DNA of 5,917 bases from Nitrospirota bacterium (GTDB lineage: Bacteria; Nitrospirota; Nitrospiria; Nitrospirales; Nitrospiraceae), in the NCBI GenBank assembly GCA_016235225.1, contig JACRLS010000290.1:1-5917 (forward strand), written 5' to 3'. Shown here piece after piece: positions 1 through 5,482 of this stretch. A model generated the notes under the pieces. That model was not told the DNA's origin. It saw only the letters and a program-made list of their open reading frames with translations, and ran no database searches. Position numbers and translations under genes: made by a program. Each line of letters begins with the position of its first letter. The first letter of the stretch is position 1.

Positions 1-29
1 TCCACGGTGTATCCCCGTCTCGACTCTGG

Positions 30-210
30 GAGCCTGTCCGACATTGCCGTTCGTGGCGAGGCGAAGGAGGTGCGGCCAGATGCGAGGCCGCAGGCGCGAA
101 AAAACCGGAGGTGTATTCGCGGGAATACATTGAGGATTTTTCGGACCGAGAACGACGCAGATGGCCGCGGATCGTTCGCCGCAGTAGAAAGGTCAATGTC
201 GGACAGGCTC
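30..210 (+). mobile_element. Structured MITE-like repeat element, copy A (no ORF of its own)
   Basis: The ends are perfect 17-bp inverted repeats (30-46 against 194-210), beginning GAGCC and ending GGCTC. CTGG lies directly outside both ends (26-29 and 211-214), as a 4-bp target duplication would. Inside are three more perfect or near-perfect hairpins: TGCGGCC/GGCCGCA (71-77/86-92), TGTATTC/GAATACA (112-118/123-129, 4-base loop) and GAACGA/TCGTTC (150-155/172-177). A competing long-range pairing, GGCGAA (60-65) with TTCGCC (175-180), would close the interior. Copy B at 3905-4205 shares collinear blocks: 50-67 (16/18 bases), 74-83 (10/10), 105-116 (11/12), 123-159 (two substitutions and one inserted base) and 169-189 (21/21). 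The element ends 57 bp before the IPT/TIG start codon, so it may form part of that gene's 5' leader. Mobility and RNA function are inferences; the repeats, pairing and flanking duplication are visible in the sequence. Confidence 0.75.
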
Positions 211-254
211 CTGGAACTGGTTGCGTCGGGTCTCCGGTTCGGGTCACAAGGCAT

Positions 255-260
255 GAGGAG
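255..260 (+). promoter_or_regulatory. Shine-Dalgarno site fixing the IPT/TIG start
   Basis: GAGGAG lies 7 bases before the ATG at 268. This favours 268 over the in-frame ATG at 253, which has no comparable purine run and overlaps this site. It also rules against the far-upstream in-frame ATG at 7, from which the reading frame would run through repeat element A. Confidence 0.7.
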
Positions 261-267
261 TGTGGTT

Positions 268-1938
268 ATGAAGCTCATGAGTCTTGCATTGGGGCTCCTG
301 TTATTCTTATTTGGCGGAGCGGGCTCTTCATGGGCAGCCATCGGCCTGAACCCCGAGTCTGCCTCTCCCGGTGCGACGGTGACCATCGCCGGCACGGGGT
401 TCGGCCCATACAAATCCACACGGCAGAATCGCGTGCTGTTTAACGGGACTCCCGCACTGATCCAGCAGTGGGAGTCTGACGGGATCACGGTCAAGGTGCC
501 GCACAAGGTCCGGACCGGTCCGGTCACCGTCATCATCGGCAAGAAAGTGGTGAAGGCCGGGACCTTTACTGCCCTGAAGCCGACCATCGGATCGGTCACG
601 CCGGAGGAGGCCGAGCCGGGCGCCATCATTCAAGTGAAGGGCGCGCACTTCGGCAATACCGCGGGTCCGAAAGACCCCAATACCATGTTCGGGGTCAATG
701 ATGTGCAGATCAACGGCGTGACAGCCAAGGTCCGGCGATGGCGCGACGACGTGATCGAGGTCGAGGTGCCGGCCAATGCGCTATCCGGCGACGTGGTGGT
801 GCGACTCGCGTCCTCCGATCCCCTCGCGGATGGGTCCTGCTGTGCGCCGGTCGAATACACAGTGAGCAATCAGGCCCCGTTCAAGCTGATTCCGATGGTG
901 CGGGTGGATCCGATCAGCGGCCCTGTCGGGACCAAGGTGGTCTTGTTCGGGAACGGCTTCGGAGCGGAGCGGGCATCCGGTGACGGCCTTCTCGTGAACG
1001 GTCAGCCAGCCGCTATCGCCCAGTGGACCGATGTCATGATCGTGGCCCATGTTCCGTTGGGGGCGTCGACCGGTCCCTTGGTCCTCAAGCGTGGCGACAC
1101 GAAACGATCGGTGGGGACCTTTACGGTCGTGACGCCGAAAGCGGCGAGCGTCACGCCGGCCATGGCGCCGATCGGGACGCTGGTCAGAATCTCCGGCGAG
1201 AATTTCGGATACTATTCGGAAAGCGGCTCAACGCCCTATGCCTTCCTGGATTTCAATAAGGGCGACAATGCCGTTGAGTTCGGCGGTGTGCCCGGCATCA
1301 TTTACCGGTGGCATAACGACCGCATCGATGTATGGGTGCCTTATAGCGCGAAAAGCGGACCCGTCGTCGTGAAGCGGGGCGGCACGACGCCGAAAGCGGA
1401 CGGCACCTGCTGTGAGACGCGAGGGATCGTCTCGACCGAAGCGGGGGCCTTCTTCGTCACCCCGATGCGCGTCGATTCCTACAGCCCGACCAGCGCAGGG
1501 CTGGATGAGGTCGTGACTATCAAGGGCTCCGGGTTCGGGACCTTTTTGAAAACCACCGAGGTCACCCGACAGGAACTGCTGCAAGAGCGGCATCAATCGT
1601 CCGTCACCGCCACCCTGGGTGAGAATGTCTCCCGCAGCGAAGTCCTGTTCAACAATGTGGGCGTGATCGTGGAGTCCTGGACGGATACGGAGATCAGGAT
1701 CCGGGTCCCTCATCGGCATCTCTTCGGCATGGGCCGGCCGAACGAGTTCCTGCCTGATCTCTCCTCAGGCACCCTGGTTGTCCGCCGCGGATCATGGGAC
1801 CTTCAGTCTGACGGGAGCTGTTGCACCGGCAAGAAATGGGAGACGGCTGAGGTCGGGCCGTTCACGATCCAATCCAAGGGGCTCCCCAGCCAGAGCTATT
1901 TCAACGATCCGCGACCAGATGCATCGACGAATCAATAG
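268..1938 (+). CDS. Secreted protein with five IPT/TIG domains
   Basis: The product is 556 residues. It starts with a Sec-type signal peptide (residues 1-23, MKLMSLALGLLLFLF core, likely cleavage after SSWA). Five immunoglobulin-like IPT/TIG repeats follow at about 25-104, 106-208, 210-289, 291-399 and 401-536. Each opens with a variant of 'SVTPxxAPxGTxVxIxGxxFG', continues with 'VxFNGxPAxIxxW' and 'IxVxVP', and ends 'SGPVVVKRG'. IPT/TIG domains are adhesive or structural modules in extracellular bacterial proteins. No catalytic domain, transmembrane anchor or sorting signal is visible, so a periplasmic or exported structural role is inferred. Repeats 2, 4 and 5 each carry a double cysteine in the motif [AS]DG[ST]CC (191-192, 381-382, 518-519), which is unusual. 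The frame is open upstream to position 7, but that part covers a repeat element and is not protein-like. The next gene lies 76 bp downstream on the same strand. Exact function is unknown. Confidence 0.85.
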   Translation: MKLMSLALGLLLFLFGGAGSSWAAIGLNPESASPGATVTIAGTGFGPYKSTRQNRVLFNGTPALIQQWESDGITVKVPHKVRTGPVTVIIGKKVVKAGTFTALKPTIGSVTPEEAEPGAIIQVKGAHFGNTAGPKDPNTMFGVNDVQINGVTAKVRRWRDDVIEVEVPANALSGDVVVRLASSDPLADGSCCAPVEYTVSNQAPFKLIPMVRVDPISGPVGTKVVLFGNGFGAERASGDGLLVNGQPAAIAQWTDVMIVAHVPLGASTGPLVLKRGDTKRSVGTFTVVTPKAASVTPAMAPIGTLVRISGENFGYYSESGSTPYAFLDFNKGDNAVEFGGVPGIIYRWHNDRIDVWVPYSAKSGPVVVKRGGTTPKADGTCCETRGIVSTEAGAFFVTPMRVDSYSPTSAGLDEVVTIKGSGFGTFLKTTEVTRQELLQERHQSSVTATLGENVSRSEVLFNNVGVIVESWTDTEIRIRVPHRHLFGMGRPNEFLPDLSSGTLVVRRGSWDLQSDGSCCTGKKWETAEVGPFTIQSKGLPSQSYFNDPRPDASTNQ

Positions 1939-2014
1939 CCGGTCCGGACATGTGAGACAGGCGATCCTGTCCACTGGTACGGGGCGTGTCCCTCAGCACC
2001 CAATCTCCAGCCGA

Positions 2015-2983
2015 ATGTGTCGCGGGCTACTCCAGTTCATCGTCGTTGCCATCGTGCAGGGCTTGGTGGGGTTAGTCCCGGCTTGGTCCGCGCCGGTCGC
2101 ACTGCCCTCTGCCTTGCAAAAGAGCGGGACCGAAGCCACCCTGATGCAGGCCTACTTTCGTGACGCGGGTACCGGCTGGGTCGTCGGGTCCGGAGGCGTT
2201 ATCCTCAAGACCACCGATGGAGGCCGGCATTGGAGGTCCGTGCCGAGCGGCACCACCGCCTTGCTGACCGGGATCGTGTTTGACGGATCGGTCCAAGGGT
2301 GGATCATCGGGGCGAACGGCACCATCCTCCATACGAAAGACGGCGGCACGAAGTGGAGTGCGCAGATCAGCGGATCACAGGCCGGCTTGTTCGGGGCCTC
2401 GTTCGTCTCGTCGACCGAAGGATGGGTCGTGGGAGTCGGCGCGACCATTCTCCATACCGGCGATGGCGGAGCCCACTGGGTTGATCAAGTCTCAGGCACC
2501 GGCGCCACGCTCTATGCCGTGTCTTTCCGAGATCGGGCCCATGGCAGCGCGGCGGGCGCGCTCGGTACGATTCTCGTCACAAAGGACGGAGGCAAGACCT
2601 GGGAAGTCCGTGAAACCAACAGCGGGGCGACATTCTTCGATCTTGCCTTCAGCAGCCAGACAGATGGATGGGCGGTTGGGAATGCGGGAGCCATGTTCCA
2701 TACGACCGACGCGGGGGGACATTGGGTCGACCGGACCCTCTCGTGCCTGCAAGGATGTTCCAGGCCGACAGACCTGCTGCGAATACGATTTGTGGATGAG
2801 AAAACGGGATGGGCAGCCGGAGAGCGGGGCACAGTCTTTCAGACGACTGATGCCGGAGTGACCTGGGCGGAACGCCCCACGGCGACCCGAGTCGTGCTCT
2901 ATGGCTTGAGTTTCCCTGACCCGACGCACGGGTGGGCCTGCGGCGATCGGGGTACCATTCTCCAGATCACAACTCGACCCTAA
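2015..2983 (+). CDS. Secreted Ycf48/BNR-like seven-bladed beta-propeller protein
   Basis: The product is 322 residues from the ATG at 2015, with a signal peptide at 1-26 (hydrophobic core LLQFIVVAIVQGLVGLV, likely cleavage after AWSA). The mature part is seven repeats of about 42-50 residues following 'F.d...GWavG..GtIl.TtDGG..W', at about 45-73, 86-114, 128-155, 168-196, 209-237, 257-284 and 298-320. The Asp-box (TxDGGxxW) is clear in the first six; the last blade is truncated at the C-terminus, as expected if the propeller closes with the N-terminal strand. This is the Ycf48/HCF136-like family ('photosystem II stability/assembly factor'), which is also common in non-photosynthetic bacteria with unknown roles, so no photosynthetic function is implied. 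Between blades 5 and 6 there is a longer loop with Cys244 and Cys248. Blade 4 has GS in place of GW. No good ribosome site precedes 2015. An in-frame ATG at 1919 would overlap the upstream stop and add 32 residues before the signal peptide, and 1778 is less likely. Confidence 0.82.
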   Translation: MCRGLLQFIVVAIVQGLVGLVPAWSAPVALPSALQKSGTEATLMQAYFRDAGTGWVVGSGGVILKTTDGGRHWRSVPSGTTALLTGIVFDGSVQGWIIGANGTILHTKDGGTKWSAQISGSQAGLFGASFVSSTEGWVVGVGATILHTGDGGAHWVDQVSGTGATLYAVSFRDRAHGSAAGALGTILVTKDGGKTWEVRETNSGATFFDLAFSSQTDGWAVGNAGAMFHTTDAGGHWVDRTLSCLQGCSRPTDLLRIRFVDEKTGWAAGERGTVFQTTDAGVTWAERPTATRVVLYGLSFPDPTHGWACGDRGTILQITTRP

Positions 2984-2989
2984 GCAAGA

Positions 2990-3070
2990 AGGTTGAGGCT
3001 GAGGCTGAGGTTAAGGTGAAGGATGGGACTCGATCTTTTCCTCTCTCGACCTCAACCTTAGCCTCAACCT
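2990..3070. terminator. Inverted repeat between convergent genes, possible bidirectional terminator
   Basis: Bases 2990-3011 pair with 3049-3070: 20 of 22 positions are Watson-Crick, one is G-T and one is mismatched. The arms are made of GAGGCT/GAGGTT-like hexamers (GAGGCTGAGGCTGAGGTT on the left). The repeat fills the 93-bp gap between the propeller gene stop (2983) and the rsmE stop (3077), the usual place for a shared terminator. There is no T-run after either arm, so a classical intrinsic terminator is not proven. It could instead be one of the low-complexity hexamer repeats often seen between genes. Confidence 0.45.
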
Positions 3071-3076
3071 GCGCCG

Positions 3077-3817
3077 CTATCCCAATTCTCCCAGCCGGCT
3101 TTGGATCACGCTGAGGGCCGCAAGGGCCGCCGTTTCTGCCCTAAGAATGCGCTGACCGAGTCGGACGGGCAAGAAGCCCTTCGCGAGGGCCTCCGCTCCC
3201 TCCTCCTCCCGCCATCCGCCTTCAGGCCCGATGACGATAACGATGTGTTCCTGCGACGAACTGGGAAAGGGAATGGTCTGCAGCGCCTGCTGTCCGCCAC
3301 GCTCAAGCATGATCAAGCGGCAGGCGGCTATCGATTCGGTTTCGAGCCATTGTGAGAAGTTGCAGGGAGTGGCAATGGTGGGCACATCCCACCGCTCAGA
3401 CTGTTGCGCCGCTTCCAGCGCAATCCGCTGCCACCGCTCAACTTGTGAAGGAATCCGCGCTTCGCGGGGGCGAACGATGACGTGTTGGGAAATCAGAGGG
3501 ACAACGGTGTCCACTCCGAGTTCCGTCGCTTTCTGAATGACCCAGTCCATGTGTTCGCCCTTCAGCAAGGCTTGCCCGAGAATGATCCGAGGCGCCTGAG
3601 GCGATGGGCCGGCTTCGGCGCTGAGCACCTGTCCGAGGAGATGATTGCAGTCCACGGAGGTGACCTCGATCATCAGGCGTCGTCGTTGCGGGTCGGTGAG
3701 ACGGAGTCGTTCCCCCACCTGTACCCGGAGACTGCTCCGCAGGTGGGTCAGGAGTGGGCCGGTGATCGTGGCGGTCTTGTCGCGAATCTGGTCGGCCGAC
3801 ACGAAGAAGACAGGCAT
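3077..3817 (-). CDS. rsmE: 16S rRNA (uracil(1498)-N3)-methyltransferase RsmE
   Basis: The product is 246 residues, normal for RsmE. The enzyme transfers a methyl group from S-adenosylmethionine to N3 of U1498 in helix 44 of 16S rRNA, acting on the assembled 30S subunit. The N-terminal 70 residues form the PUA-like RNA-binding domain. The rest is a SPOUT (trefoil-knot) methyltransferase domain with the family signatures: KGEHMDWVIQKATELGV (86-102), RWQRIALEAAQQSER (128-142), the SAM-binding IGPEGGW (196-202) and LGQRILRAETAALAAL (220-235), which forms the knot. The start ATG (complement of 3815-3817) gives the expected N-terminus MPVFFV; no strong ribosome site is seen before it. The gene lies downstream of dnaJ on the same strand, an arrangement common in bacteria, but here the two are separated by a 411-bp gap holding repeat element B. 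It is probably still in the chaperone transcript unless a promoter lies in 3818-3904. Confidence 0.95.
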   Translation of the reverse strand: MPVFFVSADQIRDKTATITGPLLTHLRSSLRVQVGERLRLTDPQRRRLMIEVTSVDCNHLLGQVLSAEAGPSPQAPRIILGQALLKGEHMDWVIQKATELGVDTVVPLISQHVIVRPREARIPSQVERWQRIALEAAQQSERWDVPTIATPCNFSQWLETESIAACRLIMLERGGQQALQTIPFPSSSQEHIVIVIGPEGGWREEEGAEALAKGFLPVRLGQRILRAETAALAALSVIQSRLGELG

Positions 3818-3854
3818 GCGTGAACTCGTGATAGGTGAGGCGTCAGACGTGAGC

Positions 3855-3867
3855 AGTGCGGAGCACT
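3855..3867. repeat. Small palindrome in the rsmE leader
   Basis: AGTGC-gga-GCACT is a perfect 5-bp inverted repeat 38 bp before the rsmE start codon. It overlaps a TATAGT hexamer on the - strand (complement of 3865-3870) that resembles a -10 box. No convincing -35 hexamer sits at the right distance, so a promoter with an operator is only a possibility. Apart from this, 3818-3904 holds nothing recognisable. Confidence 0.25.
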
Positions 3868-3904
3868 ATAGCTGAGCCAGAGGCAGGGAGAAAGAGCCGG
3901 AGCA

Positions 3905-4205
3905 GAGCCTGTTGCGCAAACCCTCTTCGTCGTGAGGCGAAGGTTGCACCCATTGCATGAAGCCGAGCAATGGGTACCTGGCCAGATGCAGCACCTCCAG
4001 AGTGGGTACCCGGGTCCGGGAAAGCCGGAGCTGTATCGGGGACCCATTGCGGGGGACCCATTGCATGCCTGTTGCAATGGGTCGAAGATGCAACGGGTGA
4101 TGAATACAGTGAGGATTGTTTCGGGCCGAGAACGACGCACACCCGCCAGGCGGTTACCCGCGTGGATCGTTCGCCGCAGTAGAAGAGGGGTCGTGCGATA
4201 GGCTC
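3905..4205 (+). mobile_element. Structured MITE-like repeat element, copy B (expanded form)
   Basis: This copy has the same ends as copy A (GAGCC...GGCTC) and is directly flanked by AGCA on both sides (3901-3904 and 4206-4209), again a 4-bp duplication. The outer arms 3905-3928 and 4182-4205 pair at 22 of 24 positions (19 Watson-Crick, 3 G-T), although beyond GAGCCTGT their sequence differs from copy A. Blocks shared with A, in the same order, are 3926-3943, 3980-3989, 4025-4036, 4102-4139 and 4164-4184. The internal pairing GGCGAA (3936-3941)/TTCGCC (4170-4175) and the hairpin GAACGA/TCGTTC are kept. Relative to A, three stretches are expanded: about 3944-3979, about 4037-4100, and a small CCGCC-a-GGCGG stem within about 4140-4160. 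It lies between dnaJ and rsmE, antisense to both by the orientation of its conserved blocks, and starts 24 bp beyond the ancestral dnaJ stop. No coding region is credible inside it. Confidence 0.75.
3948..4083. repeat. Five copies of CCCATTGC/GCAATGGG forming nested hairpins
   Basis: The octamer CCCATTGC occurs at 3949-3956, 4043-4050 and 4057-4064, and its complement GCAATGGG at 3967-3974 and 4074-4081. Two perfect stems result: ACCCATTGC/GCAATGGGT (3948-3956/3967-3975, 10-base loop) and GACCCATTGC/GCAATGGGTC (4055-4064/4074-4083, 9-base loop). GGGGACCCATTGC is repeated in tandem with a 14-base period (4038-4050, 4052-4064). A competing stem is GGGTACC/GGTACCC (3972-3978/4005-4011). All of this lies within or between the insertions that distinguish copy B from copy A. 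Confidence 0.85.
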
Positions 4206-4228
4206 AGCAGAGGCGGGAACGTGATGGC

Positions 4229-4372
4229 CTATTCGAAGAAGGTCTTCATCTTGTCGAAGAACCCGTCACCCTCGGCATCCCAGGTCATGCCGCTTTCCTT
4301 CGCGAACTCGGTGAGCAGTTCCTTCTGTTTGGCGCTGAGTTTGGTGGGGATCTTAATCTTCACGTTGATGAT
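4229..4372 (-). pseudogene. dnaJ: Detached C-terminal end of dnaJ, beyond an in-frame stop
   Basis: Directly after the TAA at 4373-4375, the same frame runs for 47 codons to a TAG at 4229-4231 and reads as the normal DnaJ C-terminus: it begins IINVKIKIPTKLSAKQKELL and ends FFDKMKTFFE. In DnaJ family proteins this piece carries the last strand of C-terminal domain II and the dimerisation helix (compare the family pattern 'PTKLSxxQKELLxEF'). It has no start codon or ribosome site of its own. It would be made only by stop-codon readthrough, or if the TAA is a sequence error. Confidence 0.8.
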
Positions 4373-5368
4373 TTAATCGCCGGGTTCTCCACCCTTCAAA
4401 CTGGGAACGCCGAGTCCCCGGATGCGCAGCGCCTTGTCGGGTTGAGTCCCAGCCGGGACTTTGATGATGGTCGGACCTTTGAGCGTGGGTACCTCGACCT
4501 TTCCCCCGAGGGTCGCAGTGATAAAACTGACGGGGAGATCGCAGTGGATGTCGTTCCCCATCCGAGTGAAGAGCTGATGCGGCTTGATCGATGCCAGGAC
4601 GTACAAGTCCCCCGGCGGGCCGCCATTGGAGCCGTGCTCGCCTTCATTTGCCAGTCGAAGGCGCATGCCCGTTTCGATTCCGGCCGGGATGTTGACGGAG
4701 AGCGTGCGTTCCTTATGGACCCGGCGACGGCCGCGGCATCCATTACAGGGTTCTGAAATGATCTGCCCGCTCCCTTCGCACTGATTGCAGGGGCGGCTGA
4801 CGCTGAAGAAGCCCTGCTGGAAACGGAGCTGTCCGCTGCCTTTGCAACTCGGACACATTTTAAGCGCGGTGGACGACCGGGCACCGGATCCCTTGCACTC
4901 CTGACATACTTCCCAGCGGGGAATCTTGAGTTTGACCTCTTTGCCGAAGACGGCATCTTCAAATGCCAATTCCAGGTTGTACTGGAGGTCGGATCCCCGT
5001 TCAGCCCGCCGCCCTCCGCCACGGCCGCCGGCACCGAAGAAGTCCTCGAAGATGTCGTTGAAGACATCGCCGAATCCTCCCCGCCCGAAGTCGAAGCCCT
5101 CGAAGCCGCCGCCCCCAAAACCCTGCTGACCCTCGCTGTGCCCGAACGTATCGTAGCGACGTCGCTTTTCGGCGTCGCTCAGGACTTCGTAGGCCTCATT
5201 GACCTCCTTGAACTTCTCCTCGGCCGTTTTCTTATGCGCGTCGCCGGTCTGGAGGTCGGGATGATACTGGCGCGCCAGTTTGCGGAAGGCCTTCTTGAGC
5301 TCGTCGTCGGAGGCAGTCCGTTCGACTCCAAGGGTCTCGTAATAGTCTCGTTTTCCCACGGGTGACAT
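4373..5368 (-). CDS. dnaJ: Chaperone protein DnaJ (Hsp40), cut short by an in-frame TAA
   Basis: DnaJ is the cytoplasmic co-chaperone that delivers unfolded clients to DnaK and stimulates its ATPase. The 331 residues as read contain a J domain (about 7-75) with the essential HPD at 36-38, a Gly/Phe-rich linker (about 80-120), and the zinc-binding cysteine-rich domain with four CxxC pairs at 155/158, 172/175, 194/197 and 208/211. Three of these are full CxxCxGxG repeats; the fourth reads CNGCRGRR, losing the last glycine. C-terminal substrate-binding domains I and II follow to about 331. Family members are usually about 370-380 residues. The frame resumes for 47 codons after the TAA (to 4229), which would give 379 codons in all counting the stop. 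No strong ribosome site precedes the ATG at 5366-5368. dnaK lies 114 bp upstream on the same strand. If the stop is real, the protein has an intact J domain but lacks its dimerisation segment. Confidence 0.93.
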   Translation of the reverse strand: MSPVGKRDYYETLGVERTASDDELKKAFRKLARQYHPDLQTGDAHKKTAEEKFKEVNEAYEVLSDAEKRRRYDTFGHSEGQQGFGGGGFEGFDFGRGGFGDVFNDIFEDFFGAGGRGGGRRAERGSDLQYNLELAFEDAVFGKEVKLKIPRWEVCQECKGSGARSSTALKMCPSCKGSGQLRFQQGFFSVSRPCNQCEGSGQIISEPCNGCRGRRRVHKERTLSVNIPAGIETGMRLRLANEGEHGSNGGPPGDLYVLASIKPHQLFTRMGNDIHCDLPVSFITATLGGKVEVPTLKGPTIIKVPAGTQPDKALRIRGLGVPSLKGGEPGD

Positions 5369-5390
5369 GTGAGGGGATGTTCTCAGTAAT

Positions 5391-5466
5391 CAGTTCTCAA
5401 TGCACAGTCAGGGTTGAGCCAGAGCCGATTTTCTGTCGCACCCTTCTGACTGACCACTGAGAATTG
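5391..5466. repeat. Imperfect palindrome filling the dnaK-dnaJ spacer
   Basis: CAGTTCTCA (5391-5399) pairs with TGAGAATTG (5458-5466), 8 Watson-Crick plus one G-T. Inside this, CAGTCAG (5405-5411) pairs with CTGACTG (5446-5452), and GGT (5412-5414) with ACC (5440-5442), leaving a loop of about 25 bases. A second left arm, TTCTCAGT (5380-5387), can also pair with ACTGAGAA (5456-5463), so two registers compete. There is no T-run, so it does not look like a terminator. It may be an intergenic repeat, or a hairpin that protects or processes the dnaK-dnaJ message. Confidence 0.5.
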
Positions 5467-5482
5467 TGGACTGGCTACGTTC

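Noticed and set aside
30..210. Integron attC site or CRISPR array
   Set aside because: No paired attC core sites (GTT/AAC boxes with the usual spacing), no cassette gene, and no regularly spaced direct repeats.
212..224. Sigma-54-like promoter (TGG...TTGC) before the IPT/TIG gene
   Set aside because: The GG and GC pairs are 8 bases apart rather than the required 10.
7..267. N-terminal extension of the IPT/TIG reading frame from the ATG at 7
   Set aside because: It runs through the repeat element, gives low-complexity Arg-rich sequence, and would put the signal peptide in mid-protein; GAGGAG at 255-260 supports the start at 268.
2015..2983. Evidence of photosynthesis from the Ycf48-like protein
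   Set aside because: The family is widespread in non-photosynthetic bacteria and nothing else in the window relates to photosynthesis.
3865..3870. TATAGT as an rsmE -10 box
   Set aside because: No recognisable -35 hexamer lies 16-18 bases upstream; kept only as a remark on the palindrome at 3855-3867.
3932..4201. Small ORFs on both strands within 3818-4228
   Set aside because: They overlap the palindromes of copy B, lack ribosome sites, and their products are hairpin-derived (for example repeated 'HAMGPP' or 'QWVP'-like stretches) with no family resemblance.
4373..4375. Frameshift as cause of the dnaJ truncation
   Set aside because: The conserved C-terminus continues in the same frame immediately after the stop codon, so a substitution is sufficient.
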